Shown here piece by piece: positions 51,301 to 61,386 of a DNA stretch of 64,000 nucleotides (the stretch's first letter is position 1; each line of letters begins with the position of its first letter). Under the pieces are notes generated by a model, which saw only the letters and a program-made list of their open reading frames with translations, was not told the DNA's origin and did no database searches. A program made the translations under genes and the position numbers. This DNA comes from Mucilaginibacter mallensis (GTDB taxonomy: Bacteria > Bacteroidota > Bacteroidia > Sphingobacteriales > Sphingobacteriaceae), in NCBI RefSeq assembly GCF_900105165.1, contig NZ_LT629740.1:248001-312000 (forward strand), written 5' to 3'.

Positions 51301-52638
51301 TTATTGGTGGAATTCAACACGACGGTTAGCAACGCGGCCTTCTTCTGTTGAGTTGTCAGCTATTGGGTGAGTTTCACCGAAAGCTTTAATTTTTAAGTGT
51401 TTAGCATCAACACCTGAGTTAACTAAGTAAGTTTTTACTGAGTTAGCACGGTCTTTAGATAAACGCATGTTGTGAGCAGCAGTACCTTCTGATGAAGCGT
51501 AACCAGCAACTGTAAGTGTTTTACCAGTAGCCCTTAAGTCAGCTGAAGTAGCATCTAATACTGGGTAAGAAGAAGTTCTTAATACAGAGCTATCAAATTC
51601 AAACTGGATGTTAGAATAAGGAGCTGCTTTAACAGAATCTTTCTTAGTAGTATCTTTAGGGAATACGATAACGCAACCAGAACCGTCAACTACGCTGCCA
51701 GCAGGTGTGTTAGGGCATTTGTCGAATTGATCAGAAACACCGTCACCGTCAGAATCTTTCTTAAGATCAGCAACCGCAGTTTCAACATTGGTAACACGAC
51801 CTTTTAAAGCTTCAACTTCCTGACGTAAAGCTGCGTCATACAGTTCGTCATACATCATAGCAATTGGGTTCACCCAATCGATATTTTTCTTTGCACTTGA
51901 ACCGAAAGTATACTCTAAACCACCATAGCTATATGAATAACGGTTTTGAGTTGGGTAAGAATGGTAACCTGCGAAATTGTAACCACCGATGAAGTTAACT
52001 TTGTAACCAAAGTTTAAAGCTAACGCGTCAGATAATTTAAATTTAACACCTACGCCTACCGGTACAACAACTTCTTTAACAGTATTGCTATATACATTAG
52101 CAAAAGCGCCTTCAGTACCACCAGCTAAATCAAATTTAGGTTTGTAGAAATCTAAACCGTAACCAGCATCACCATAAAAGTTAACTGCATTTGCACGGTG
52201 TAAGAAAGAAACGCTACCGAAATTGACAATAGCATTTAAGCTAACAGCGTTTGTTTTGGTTTTGTAATCAATACCGCCAAATTTAGATGGTCCGTACTGA
52301 TATCCATCATTATTACCTTTAACTGTACCACCTAAGTAATCTAATGATAAGCTGAAGAAATGAGAGAATGCATCTCTGATTGATACTCCATAACCTAATT
52401 CAGGAGTGAAGTGAGTAGTAACGTTGTTACCAAGAGGAGTTTGACCCGATAACATACCGGCGTTTATACCGATGCTAATGTGGTTGTACTGGCCTAATCC
52501 ACCAAATACCTTGGCAGATGAGGTTGCAGAAGACACCGTCTTGGTAGAATCAGTTGATGTCTGAGCTTTAGCTGCACCCAGAGCCATCAAGGAAACAACT
52601 GACAATGCGACTGTTTTCTTTAATGTAGAATAATTCAT
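51301..52638 (-). CDS. OmpA family outer-membrane protein
   Basis: The protein has 445 residues with a signal peptide (about 1-25, ending AAKAQ), an N-terminal beta-barrel (about 45-265, repeated aromatic beta-strands such as NRYSYSYGGLEYTFGS), a short coiled-coil (LRQEVEALKGRVTNVETAV), a thrombospondin type 3 calcium repeat (DSDGDGVSDQFDKCPNTP) and a C-terminal OmpA peptidoglycan-binding domain (FEFDSSVLRTSSYPVLD to RVANRRVEFHQ). It anchors the outer membrane to the cell wall and is probably abundant. It has a clear -7 box and a strong terminator, consistent with a single-gene transcript. Confidence 0.94.
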   Translation of the reverse strand: MNYSTLKKTVALSVVSLMALGAAKAQTSTDSTKTVSSATSSAKVFGGLGQYNHISIGINAGMLSGQTPLGNNVTTHFTPELGYGVSIRDAFSHFFSLSLDYLGGTVKGNNDGYQYGPSKFGGIDYKTKTNAVSLNAIVNFGSVSFLHRANAVNFYGDAGYGLDFYKPKFDLAGGTEGAFANVYSNTVKEVVVPVGVGVKFKLSDALALNFGYKVNFIGGYNFAGYHSYPTQNRYSYSYGGLEYTFGSSAKKNIDWVNPIAMMYDELYDAALRQEVEALKGRVTNVETAVADLKKDSDGDGVSDQFDKCPNTPAGSVVDGSGCVIVFPKDTTKKDSVKAAPYSNIQFEFDSSVLRTSSYPVLDATSADLRATGKTLTVAGYASSEGTAAHNMRLSKDRANSVKTYLVNSGVDAKHLKIKAFGETHPIADNSTEEGRVANRRVEFHQ

Positions 52639-52675
52639 AGTTTTAAGATTAAACGATTTTAATTGTGATTTTTTT

Positions 52676-52683
52676 CAAAATTA
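52676..52683 (-). promoter_or_regulatory. -7 box (TAATTTTG) of ompA-like gene
   Basis: On the minus strand TAATTTTG fits TAnnTTTG; a TTTG lies 23 bp further upstream. The leader would be about 33 nt. Confidence 0.6.
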
Positions 52684-52787
52684 GTAATTATGTTTGAAAC
52701 CAATACCAAATTTTGTTCCAAAACTTGTAATACTTATACAAATAAACTAAAAAAATTGTTTAAATAAAATATATAAACGCATTAATA

Positions 52788-54077
52788 ATGAAATATCCCG
52801 CTGTAAATGAGTTCTTATTTACAAATAATAGAAAAAATTTCGTTTCGCGAATAAAATTAAATTCTATAGCTATTTTCAACTCAAATGATGAATTTCCAAG
52901 GAGTGGCGACCAAACCTTTACATTTAAGCAGAATGCGGATTTTTTTTATTTAACAGGTATTGATCAGGAACAAAGTATTTTAATTTTATTTCCTGATTGT
53001 CCTAATCTACTATACAAAGAAGTACTTTTTTTAAGACAAACTAACGAACACATTGCAGTTTGGGAGGGACACAAGTACACAAAAGAGGAAGCCAAACGGG
53101 TTTCGGGTATTGAGAGTGTATTTTGGCTGAGTGAATTTGATGCCATATTGCATAGCATTATTAATTATGCAACGCACATATATATAAACGCGAATGAGAA
53201 CGACCGCTTTAGCTTTGAGGTGCCCTATCGTGACCTGCGCTTTCTTCAGGACCTGCGTATAAAATACCCGCTACATCATTATGAACGTTCGGCACCTATA
53301 ATGCGTGAACTGAGGGCTGTAAAGTCTGACATAGAGGTTGAGCTTACCAAAAAAGCCTGCGCTATAACAAGAGACGCTTTTATACGCGTACTTAAATTTG
53401 TGAAACCCGGTGTTGCCGAGTATGAAATAGAGGCTGAAATAATACATGAGTTTATAAAACAGCGTGCTACCGGGCATGCCTATAGCCCCATAATAGCATC
53501 AGGTAAAAATGCTATAGTGCTGCATTATATTGATAATAACCAGGTTTGTAATGACGGAGATGTGATATTGTTTGACTTTGGTGCCGAATACGCCAACTAC
53601 AATGCCGATATGAGTCGCTCCATACCTGTAAATGGCCGTTTTACAAAACGCCAGCGCGATGTTTATGATGCCGTTTTAAGAGTGATGCGCGCTGCAACCA
53701 AACTTATTGTAGCCGGAGCCGTATGGAATGATTACCATGATGAGGTTGGAAAAATAATGACCGGCGAGCTTATTGGCCTTGGCTTACTGGATAAACACGA
53801 TGTTGCAAAGCAGGATCCTAAAATGCCTGCCTATAAAAAATACTTTATGCACGGCACATCACATCATTTGGGTTTGGATGTGCATGATTTTGCCAGCAGG
53901 TACAAACCTTTTGAGGCGGGTAATATATTAACCTGTGAGCCGGGGATTTATATTCCGCAGGAGGGTTTGGGCATAAGGCTGGAGAATAATATACTGATCA
54001 CCAAAGATGGTAATATTGATCTGATGGCTGATATACCACTTGAGGCTGATGAGATTGAAGAGATAATGAATGCTTAG
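52788..54077 (+). CDS. pepP: Xaa-Pro aminopeptidase (M24B)
   Basis: The protein has 429 residues. An N-terminal AMP_N domain (about 5-140, NADFFYLTGIDQEQSILIL) precedes the M24 pita-bread domain with the metal ligands in FDFGAEYANYNADMSRSIP, HGTSHHLGLDVHD, CEPGIYIP and IRLENN. It removes N-terminal residues before proline using two Mn ions. It has no signal peptide and is divergent from the ompA-like gene. The symbol is by family similarity. Confidence 0.9.
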   Translation: MKYPAVNEFLFTNNRKNFVSRIKLNSIAIFNSNDEFPRSGDQTFTFKQNADFFYLTGIDQEQSILILFPDCPNLLYKEVLFLRQTNEHIAVWEGHKYTKEEAKRVSGIESVFWLSEFDAILHSIINYATHIYINANENDRFSFEVPYRDLRFLQDLRIKYPLHHYERSAPIMRELRAVKSDIEVELTKKACAITRDAFIRVLKFVKPGVAEYEIEAEIIHEFIKQRATGHAYSPIIASGKNAIVLHYIDNNQVCNDGDVILFDFGAEYANYNADMSRSIPVNGRFTKRQRDVYDAVLRVMRAATKLIVAGAVWNDYHDEVGKIMTGELIGLGLLDKHDVAKQDPKMPAYKKYFMHGTSHHLGLDVHDFASRYKPFEAGNILTCEPGIYIPQEGLGIRLENNILITKDGNIDLMADIPLEADEIEEIMNA

Positions 54078-54078
54078 T

Positions 54079-54160
54079 TAAAGGTTGATTAGGTGAGTGG
54101 TTGATTAAGTTATTAGTTGTAATCATTCACTCAATGAAACTAATCAACCATTCACCCTAA
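54079..54160. repeat. Word-like hairpin repeat between pepP-like gene and meaB
   Basis: AAGGTTGATTAGGTGAGTGG and GGTTGATTAAG are answered by ACTAATCAACCATTCACCC, so the two halves can pair. The genes on both sides converge here. Confidence 0.65.
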
Positions 54161-55045
54161 ATACCTGTTCACAAAATTATACAGGTTGAACCCGGGCTGG
54201 TTCGCTTCCTTTGCAATTTGCTGTTGCAGGTCCCTTTTATTTACGTTTGCCATGCGTTTTTGCTGGATCATACGATAAGCCTTTTCGGCCAGCAGCATTT
54301 CCTTACGGCTATTTTGCCGGTGTTGCGCCGTGGTAATAAAGCTGATGATCTGATCAATCCCTTCACCTTGCGAAGCTATCGCTTTAAAAACAGGCAGCTG
54401 ATCACTCTTTTGTTCGGTAATCTTTTTTAAATTGTTGGTTAACAGGTCGGCATCTGCCCTGTCGGCTTTGTTTACTATAAAGGCATCTGCAATTTCCATC
54501 AGGCCCGACTTGATATTTTGTATCTCATCGCCGCTTTCAGGTACTAAAACCAATAGGGTAATATCGGCCAAACCGGCAATTTCAACTTCCGACTGTCCAA
54601 CGCCCACCGTTTCAATAAATATATAATCAAAGCCTGCAGCGCGCAATACATCAGTCATTTCAATCGTTTTGGCTGATAGCCCGCCTAATGAACCACGTGT
54701 GGCCAGCGAACGGATAAAAACTCCGGGATCATTAAAATGCGCCGACATCCGGATGCGGTCGCCCAATAAGGAACCAAAATTGAAAGGTGAAGTGGGATCG
54801 ATAGCCAGAACAGCTATTTTGTTGCCATCCTTTAGTAAATTGCTGATAAGCGCATTAACTAAAGTGCTTTTACCCGCACCGGGTGGGCCGGTTATGCCTA
54901 TTATAGGTGTATTTTTAGTAAAACTCAGGCTTTTTAATAATTCATCAGCGCCGCTAAGGCTATTCTCAACAATAGTTAACGCGCGGGCTACTGCTTTAAA
55001 GTTGTCGCGGTTTAAGGCCGCTAATGTATGGCTAATGGCGCTCAC
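54152..55045 (-). CDS. meaB: Methylmalonyl-CoA mutase-associated GTPase MeaB
   Basis: The protein has 297 residues. It is a G3E-type GTPase that protects and loads adenosylcobalamin for methylmalonyl-CoA mutase. Visible features are P-loop GITGPPGAGKSTLVNALI (Walker A at 53-61), AIDPTSPFNFGSLLGDRIRM, DYIFIETVGVGQSE and the base-recognition NKAD. No mutase genes are in the window, although many Bacteroidota have them elsewhere. Confidence 0.93.
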   Translation of the reverse strand: MSAISHTLAALNRDNFKAVARALTIVENSLSGADELLKSLSFTKNTPIIGITGPPGAGKSTLVNALISNLLKDGNKIAVLAIDPTSPFNFGSLLGDRIRMSAHFNDPGVFIRSLATRGSLGGLSAKTIEMTDVLRAAGFDYIFIETVGVGQSEVEIAGLADITLLVLVPESGDEIQNIKSGLMEIADAFIVNKADRADADLLTNNLKKITEQKSDQLPVFKAIASQGEGIDQIISFITTAQHRQNSRKEMLLAEKAYRMIQQKRMANVNKRDLQQQIAKEANQPGFNLYNFVNRYLG

Positions 55046-55191
55046 AGGGTTATTTTATATCTGCAAAACAATAAAATTATCACAAGATAACTTAATATTT
55101 GCCCGGAAATTAGTTGTTTCAATAAAAAAGCGAATATTTACAACGCGATGCATACCGCATGGCGCAGCAATAATTTATATAAACTCATAAC

Positions 55192-56250
55192 ATGGTGACA
55201 AAACCATCCATACTGCTCACGTTTGATTCTATGAAATACCCCAATTCTGGATTTTTTTCCTTTGGGAAAAGTCTGGGTGATGCGGTGCTGACACAAAATG
55301 CGGGGCGTTATAAGCTTTATTACTATGTACACCAAAGGGCAAACTACTTATTCAATAAAAAGGTGAGCCTGGTGTTCCTTTCCAAGCTACATAAATTATT
55401 CTTCCCCGAGCCAAGCCGGTTTGCATTGGTACATTTTACCGACCAGTATTGCAGGCTAAAACCACAAAAGGTTAAAGGGAAAAAAGTGCTGACTATACAT
55501 GACATTAACCCGGTGCACGAGCAGCGCAAATCGGAGCGTAAAATACAAAAGCACCTGAGAAAATTGCAGGGCTATATAGATGTATGCGACAGGGTAGTAG
55601 CCATATCTCATTTTGTGGCCGGTGATATTTTAAAGTATTTCCCTGAGGCTAAAGATAAAATAAGGGTAATTTATAATGGTGCCGATATCCTGCAGGTTGA
55701 TGATGCGCATGAACCAAATTATTTGCCGCCTGCCAAATTTTTGTTTGCCATAGGTTTTATAGCGCCCAAAAAGAACTTTCACGTTTTGCCGGCCCTGCTA
55801 ATAGGTAATGATTATACGCTGGTTATCTCGGGTGTGGAAACGCCCTATAAAAGCAAAATAATGGAAGAGGCCGAAAAGCTGGACTGCGCCGACCGGGTAA
55901 AAATAACCGGACCTATAAGCGAGGCCGATAAAGCCTGGTATTATAAAAACTGCGCAGCATTTGTATTCCCATCATTGGCAGAAGGTTTTGGATTGCCTGT
56001 AATTGAAGCCATGCATTTTGGCAAGCCTGTGTTTTTATCAACCCATACCTCCCTGCCCGAAATTGGCGGCGATGCAGCTTTTTACTTCAACAGTTTTGAG
56101 CCGGAAGCCATGCGACAGGTTTTTACCAAAGGGATGGAAACATTTGAAACTGAAAACTGGCAACAAAAAGTAATTGCCCACGCCATGAAATTCGACTGGC
56201 ATGAAACAGCAAATCAATATTTGGCATTGTATGATGAGTGTTTAAAGTAA
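55192..56250 (+). CDS. Glycosyltransferase family 4
   Basis: The protein has 352 residues with a GT-B fold. The donor-binding half shows FAIGFIAPKKNFHVLP and the conserved E(x7)E block FPSLAEGFGLPVIEAMHFGKP. The N-terminal half has VLTIHDINPVHEQRKSERK and VAISHFVAGDIL. It is predicted to add a sugar to a lipopolysaccharide or other surface glycan at the inner face of the membrane. It is the first gene of the glycan cluster 55192-63184 and is 49 bp from the next gene on the same strand. Confidence 0.9.
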   Translation: MVTKPSILLTFDSMKYPNSGFFSFGKSLGDAVLTQNAGRYKLYYYVHQRANYLFNKKVSLVFLSKLHKLFFPEPSRFALVHFTDQYCRLKPQKVKGKKVLTIHDINPVHEQRKSERKIQKHLRKLQGYIDVCDRVVAISHFVAGDILKYFPEAKDKIRVIYNGADILQVDDAHEPNYLPPAKFLFAIGFIAPKKNFHVLPALLIGNDYTLVISGVETPYKSKIMEEAEKLDCADRVKITGPISEADKAWYYKNCAAFVFPSLAEGFGLPVIEAMHFGKPVFLSTHTSLPEIGGDAAFYFNSFEPEAMRQVFTKGMETFETENWQQKVIAHAMKFDWHETANQYLALYDECLK

Positions 56251-56299
56251 CGAACACTACAATTAGCAGTAGTTTTAATAGCTATTTATCTTACAAAGA

Positions 56300-57250
56300 A
56301 TGTTTAAAAAAAGGAATATAATAAGCAAATTGTGGTTAAAGTATACGGATAGAGCCGCTTATGTAACTTACAAGTGGGATCTGGCGAATTATGGCGAATC
56401 GGAGCAGATAAATTTTTTAATCGGGAGTGAAAAATTAAACACAACTGCTAAAATTAATGCTGTTATCAATTCTACAGGCAAACTAAACTTATTGCATAGC
56501 GGCAACGCAGGTGACATTATATATGCTTTGCCCACTATAAAAAAAATATATGAAACAACAGGTGTGCATATAAACCTGTTATTGAAATTAAACCAGCCTT
56601 CAAAAATACAGGCCTTCAGAGCTCATCCACTGGGTAATGTAATGCTGAATCAAAAAATGGCAGATATGTTGTTTCCCTTAATTCAGTCGCAAGAATATAT
56701 AAGGACAACAGCGGTATATACAAATCAGGTTATTGATATAGATCTTGATTATTTCCGGGCCGGTTTTATACCCATGAATACGGGCAATATTGCGCGATGG
56801 TGCAGCTATATTACGGGCTTTAGTCCGGATTTATGGAAGAAGTGGCTGATAGTTACACCTGATACTGATTTTTCTGACACGATAATAGTAGCCAGAAGTG
56901 GCCGGTATCACAATGAAACCATTAATTATTCATTTATAAATAAATACAATAATCTGAAGTTTATAGGTGTAAAAAGCGAGTATGATGATATTAAAAAATT
57001 CATTCCTAAAATAGAATGGATCGAAGTTGAAGATTTTTTGCAGATGGCCCGGATGATTGCTGGCTGTAAGTTTTTTATCGGTAATCAGTCCTTTCCCTAT
57101 TCAATAGCCGAAGCGTTAAAAGTTCCGCGAATATTAGAGGTAGCTTTTGATGTTATAAATGTGGTGCCTGAAGGAGAAAATGGTCACGACTTTTTTTTGC
57201 AGGATCACTTTGAATCGCTGGTTGAAAGTTTAAATGCGGGCGGTAAATAA
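56300..57250 (+). CDS. Glycosyltransferase family 9-like protein
   Basis: The protein has 316 residues. LLHSGNAGDIIYALPTIKKI resembles the N-terminal GDxxxxxP block of GT9 heptosyltransferases, and the C-terminal MIAGCKFFIGNQSFPYSIAEAL resembles their donor-site end. The match is partial, with no clear catalytic Asp in the usual place, so it may be a diverged or non-canonical transferase. It follows the GT4 gene by 49 bp and converges with the GT2 gene, 2 bp away. Confidence 0.65.
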   Translation: MFKKRNIISKLWLKYTDRAAYVTYKWDLANYGESEQINFLIGSEKLNTTAKINAVINSTGKLNLLHSGNAGDIIYALPTIKKIYETTGVHINLLLKLNQPSKIQAFRAHPLGNVMLNQKMADMLFPLIQSQEYIRTTAVYTNQVIDIDLDYFRAGFIPMNTGNIARWCSYITGFSPDLWKKWLIVTPDTDFSDTIIVARSGRYHNETINYSFINKYNNLKFIGVKSEYDDIKKFIPKIEWIEVEDFLQMARMIAGCKFFIGNQSFPYSIAEALKVPRILEVAFDVINVVPEGENGHDFFLQDHFESLVESLNAGGK

Positions 57251-57252
57251 AA

Positions 57253-57993
57253 CTAAGCCCTGGGATCGTCCCTGTGTTTAAACTTATATATTTTATATCG
57301 TAGCCATATTGTCAACCCGAAATATTTAAAAATCATTCCCCCTTTAGCTTTTTGGAAAGGAACATCAATTTGGGTGCCTGATATGCCTGTATGATTAAAA
57401 TTGGCTAAGGTATAGTCTTTATAAATAAAGTGAAAATCTTTATCTGCATATAACTTAAGGGTTAATGCAAAATCGGCCGATATCCTGTATTGCGTATCAT
57501 ATTTATATTTAATAAATACCGCCTTTGGGTAGATCATAGCCTGATGATAGGCGCCAAATTTTGCAAATCTGTACTCATTTAAATATCCGGCCCGTTTTCT
57601 TCCTTCTGCAAATACATTCGCATAATAAATTGCTGTATTATCGGTAAGTTCAGTAACCATTGTTGAAAATTCAGGCAGCAGTTCATCATCGGCACCCAAA
57701 AAATATACCCATTCACCTGTAATATGCTGTATTGCCTTATTCATGGCGTCATAAACCCCGTTGTCGGGCTCACTTAACCAATATTTAATCTGGCTGGTAT
57801 TTTCCTGTAATATGTTCACTGTGCCATCAGTACTATTGCCATCTATCACAATAATTTCAATGGCCGGGTATTGTTGTTGGTAAATACTATTGAGGCAGTT
57901 TTGCAAATGTTCAACGGCATTATAGGTAACAATAATTATTGAAATAACTGCTGTATTGTATGCCGGTAATGTTGAAATATGCTCTTTACTCAT
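57253..57993 (-). CDS. Glycosyltransferase family 2
   Basis: The protein has 246 residues with a GT-A fold. It begins the domain with ISIIIVTYNAVEHLQNCLNS, has IEIIVIDGNSTDGTV and the metal-binding DxD-type motif YFLGADDELL. It resembles WcaA-type transferases of colanic-acid and O-antigen pathways. It is read against its neighbours, ending 2 bp from the end of the GT9-like gene. Confidence 0.9.
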   Translation of the reverse strand: MSKEHISTLPAYNTAVISIIIVTYNAVEHLQNCLNSIYQQQYPAIEIIVIDGNSTDGTVNILQENTSQIKYWLSEPDNGVYDAMNKAIQHITGEWVYFLGADDELLPEFSTMVTELTDNTAIYYANVFAEGRKRAGYLNEYRFAKFGAYHQAMIYPKAVFIKYKYDTQYRISADFALTLKLYADKDFHFIYKDYTLANFNHTGISGTQIDVPFQKAKGGMIFKYFGLTIWLRYKIYKFKHRDDPRA

Positions 57994-58142
57994 TGGGGCG
58001 ATCGTTTATATTTACTGTTTTACACACAGCACGCTTTATTAGCAGGCAAAAGTACTTTTAAACGCTTAAAACTGTTATTTAATTCTGAACAATTAAAATA
58101 CTTAAAACAAATATCCTGTTAAAACTGAAAGGGATGATTAGT

Positions 58143-58150
58143 TAGCTTTG
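58143..58150 (+). promoter_or_regulatory. -7 box (TAGCTTTG) just before GT9 start
   Basis: The box ends 5 bp before the ATG at 58156. Transcription would start at or next to the start codon, giving a leaderless or nearly leaderless mRNA. No exact -33 TTTG is seen. Confidence 0.5.
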
Positions 58151-58155
58151 TACCG

Positions 58156-59298
58156 ATGGAAATAAAAAACAGGAACTTATTTAGATTAACACGTTTTGTA
58201 ATATTTAAAATATCGTACTTATTTAAATTCCTGGCTAAGTTCAGATCGGGTAAGAAACGGCTGCTCATTTTAAAAACCGATGCGATTGGTGATTATATCC
58301 TGTTCAGGAATTTTATTGAGATCGTTAAACTTTCGGATGAGTATAAGAACTACGAGATCGATCTTTTAGGCAATCCGCTATGGCGCGATATAGTATTAAG
58401 CTATGATGCGCCTTTTGTTACTGAACTGATGTTTACCCGTATTTATGACCTGTATGAAGCCCCGCTGAAAACATTTAAACTAGGCTGGCAACTGTTCAAA
58501 AGGAATTATGCAGTGGTTTTACAGCCATCATCAAACCGCTTATTAATTACCGATGGCCTGGCAGCGCTTACAGCAGCCAAACAAATTATAGGCTACGAAG
58601 GCAATACCGAAAGCATACAACAACGCTATAAAACCAAAAGCGATAAGTTCTACACACAAAGGCTGCTGCTCCCGGCTGCTGTTTATTTTGAGTTCGACCG
58701 GAGTAAATTCTTTTTCGAGGCGGTATTGAAGCAGAAGCTGGATATAAATGGGCCGTTAATCAAAACTAAACAAACTGAAAGAAAGGGGATAATCATATTC
58801 CCCGGCGCGGGTATCATCAAGCGGGGCTGGGAGCCTGAGAAATTCCTGGAGCTTATCAAACTGATAAAACAGCAAACCAACCAGCCGGTTTATATTGCTG
58901 GCGGACCGGCAGAGGCTGCCGTTGCGGAGTATTTAACCAATGCATTGCCACAAGGAGAGGTGATCAACTTAACAGGTAAAACCACCCTGCCGCAATTGGT
59001 TGAGCTTATTGGCTCAGCCGCACTGGTAGTGAGTAACGAAACCAGTGCCATACATATAGCTGCTGCCGCGCAAACCCCGGCTATTTGTATTTTGGGCGGT
59101 GGCCATTTTGGGCGGTTTGCGCCTTATCCGGCTCATATGGCGCAAACAACAATATGTGCCTACGAAAAAATGGAATGTTACAACTGCAACTGGAACTGTA
59201 TATATGAAACTATGCCCAATGCGCCTTACCCATGCATTAGCATTGTAAGTTTAGATAAGGTATGGCTTATGGCACAACAGGCGCTCAATCAATTATAA
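58156..59298 (+). CDS. Glycosyltransferase family 9 (heptosyltransferase-like)
   Basis: The protein has 380 residues. It has LILKTDAIGDYILFRNFIEI, FPGAGIIKRGWEPEKFLELI, LPQLVELIGSAALVVSNETSAIHIAAA and a C-terminal Cys-rich end (ECYNCNWNC). These match GT9 enzymes that build the LPS inner core. The acceptor and donor cannot be told. A probable promoter ends only 5 bp before the ATG, and the downstream ABC exporter starts 82 bp later on the same strand. Confidence 0.9.
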   Translation: MEIKNRNLFRLTRFVIFKISYLFKFLAKFRSGKKRLLILKTDAIGDYILFRNFIEIVKLSDEYKNYEIDLLGNPLWRDIVLSYDAPFVTELMFTRIYDLYEAPLKTFKLGWQLFKRNYAVVLQPSSNRLLITDGLAALTAAKQIIGYEGNTESIQQRYKTKSDKFYTQRLLLPAAVYFEFDRSKFFFEAVLKQKLDINGPLIKTKQTERKGIIIFPGAGIIKRGWEPEKFLELIKLIKQQTNQPVYIAGGPAEAAVAEYLTNALPQGEVINLTGKTTLPQLVELIGSAALVVSNETSAIHIAAAAQTPAICILGGGHFGRFAPYPAHMAQTTICAYEKMECYNCNWNCIYETMPNAPYPCISIVSLDKVWLMAQQALNQL

Positions 59299-59348
59299 TA
59301 CAAATTACTACTAAGCGTTTTATGATACGGTAATTACTAAATTACTAT

Positions 59349-59356
59349 TAGCTTTG
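59349..59356 (+). promoter_or_regulatory. -7 box (TAGCTTTG) of glycan-cluster ABC exporter
   Basis: Exact TAnnTTTG match, 24 bp before the ATG at 59380. No clean -33 box at 19-21 bp. Confidence 0.55.
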
Positions 59357-59379
59357 CACACTTTTTATTTTAATAATTA

Positions 59380-61212
59380 ATGAAGACATATTTTAGGCTG
59401 CTATCATTTGCCAAACCAATTGAAAAGTTTGCCATCCCTTATATATTGTTTACTTTACTTTATGTAGTGTTCAGCACGCTGGTATTCCCATTGCTGATCC
59501 CGTTACTTAACCTGCTTTTTTTAACTGATAACAGCCAGATCACTCATAAAGTTGTGAGTAATCCGTCAACATTCAATCTTACAGGCTGGTTCAACTACTA
59601 CATGTATTACTTTGTAAGTACTTATGGTAAGTGGGGCGCTTTGCGCTTTGTATGTTCTGTACTTATTGTTACCATATTACTGGGCAACCTGTTCCGCTAT
59701 CTTTCAGCGAGGATAATGGAAAATCTGCGGGTACATACATTGCTTAATCTGCGCCGCCGCGTTTTTAATAATGTGATGGACCTGCAATTAAGCTATTTTA
59801 ACAATGAGCGTAAAGGTAATATTATCTCAAAAGTAGCATCAGATGTGCAGGTAGTACAGTTTTCTGTTACCTCAACCCTGCAGGTAATATTTAAAGATCC
59901 TATACAGTTAATAGCTTTTTTAGTTACACTGTTCCTGATCTCGGTAAAACTTACTTTATGGTCACTATTAGTAGTGCCTGTAGCAGGTTTAATTATATCA
60001 AGAATAGTTAAGCGGCTTAAATCACAGGCAATTGCTGCCCAGCAATCCTATGCCAATATGATCAGCTATCTGGATGAGGCCCTGTCGGGGATTAGAATTG
60101 TAAAAGCATTTAACGCTGCCGATTATATCAAAAATCGTTTCGACGATGAGAATAAGCGTTATACCAAAATATTGCGCTCCATGGCCAAGCGCCAGCAGGC
60201 AGCATCACCGGTATCAGAAACGCTTGCAGTTACCATGATATCGTGCATAGTACTATATGGCGGTTACCTGATCCTGAATAAACGTTCGGATGGTTTGAGC
60301 GGGGCTCAGTTCATCGCTTATATTGGTATCTTTTCGCAACTGATGCGCCCTGCAAAATCTATATCAGATTCATTTGGTAACATACACGCGGGTATTGCAG
60401 CCGGTGAACGTGTGCTTCAGCTTATTGATGAAAAACCTACCATTTTTGATGCGCCTGATGCTAAGCCGTTAGCAGAATTTGAACATGCCATTGAATTTAA
60501 GAATGTAACTTTTGCCTACGGTGAAAGAACCGTACTTGATAATATTAACATAACCATTCCCAAGGGTAAATCAATAGCATTGGTTGGCCCGTCGGGGGGG
60601 GGCAAGTCTACATTGATAGATCTTATACCAAGGTTTATTGTTCCTAAATCAGGGCAGATATTATTTGATGGAGTTGACATTGAAACGGCGGTTACCGATT
60701 CATTACGTGCGCAACTGGGTATTGTAAACCAGGAATCGATATTGTTTAACGATACTATTTTTGGTAACATAGCTTTCGGTAAAACAGATGTAACCATGGA
60801 GCAAGTAGTTGCCGCGGCCAAAATTGCCAACGCCCACAACTTTATTATTGAAACAGAAAAAGGTTACCAAACCAATATTGGCGACCGTGGCGCAAAACTA
60901 TCAGGTGGCCAGCGCCAGCGTATCTGTATAGCCCGCGCGGTATTAAAAAACCCACCAATAATGTTGCTGGATGAAGCTACATCGGCATTGGATACCGAAT
61001 CAGAAAAACTGGTGCAGGATGCCTTGAATAACCTGATGAAAAACCGTACCTCACTTATCATCGCGCACCGCCTCAGCACAATCCAAAATGCTGATAGTAT
61101 CATCGTACTGGAGAACGGTAAAATAGTGCAGCAGGGTAATCACCAGGAGCTGATGAACGAGGAGGGTTTGTATAAGAAATTAATCAATATGCAAACTTTT
61201 AATGCTGATTAA
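59380..61212 (+). CDS. MsbA-type ABC exporter
   Basis: A 610-residue half-transporter with N-terminal six-helix membrane domain (about 15-340) and C-terminal ATPase: Walker A GPSGGGKST, signature LSGGQRQR, Walker B IMLLDEATSALD and switch His in IAHRLST. It resembles lipid A/LPS flippase MsbA. Its place among glycosyltransferase genes supports a role in moving a lipid-linked glycan across the inner membrane, though multidrug-type transport is not excluded. Confidence 0.9.
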   Translation: MKTYFRLLSFAKPIEKFAIPYILFTLLYVVFSTLVFPLLIPLLNLLFLTDNSQITHKVVSNPSTFNLTGWFNYYMYYFVSTYGKWGALRFVCSVLIVTILLGNLFRYLSARIMENLRVHTLLNLRRRVFNNVMDLQLSYFNNERKGNIISKVASDVQVVQFSVTSTLQVIFKDPIQLIAFLVTLFLISVKLTLWSLLVVPVAGLIISRIVKRLKSQAIAAQQSYANMISYLDEALSGIRIVKAFNAADYIKNRFDDENKRYTKILRSMAKRQQAASPVSETLAVTMISCIVLYGGYLILNKRSDGLSGAQFIAYIGIFSQLMRPAKSISDSFGNIHAGIAAGERVLQLIDEKPTIFDAPDAKPLAEFEHAIEFKNVTFAYGERTVLDNINITIPKGKSIALVGPSGGGKSTLIDLIPRFIVPKSGQILFDGVDIETAVTDSLRAQLGIVNQESILFNDTIFGNIAFGKTDVTMEQVVAAAKIANAHNFIIETEKGYQTNIGDRGAKLSGGQRQRICIARAVLKNPPIMLLDEATSALDTESEKLVQDALNNLMKNRTSLIIAHRLSTIQNADSIIVLENGKIVQQGNHQELMNEEGLYKKLINMQTFNAD

Positions 61213-61386
61213 TTAATGTTTTCCCCGGGCGATTTTTGTGAGGAAATGAGCCTAATGTAAAAGATCCTTTACACAAATGCTGGTCTACCTATGTTAAATC
61301 AGTGCATCAAGATTGTTACTTTTAATAGATACGTTTTTTGCGAACTTTCGGTTCAATATCAAGTTATCTACTAAAACCCCTGTAAC

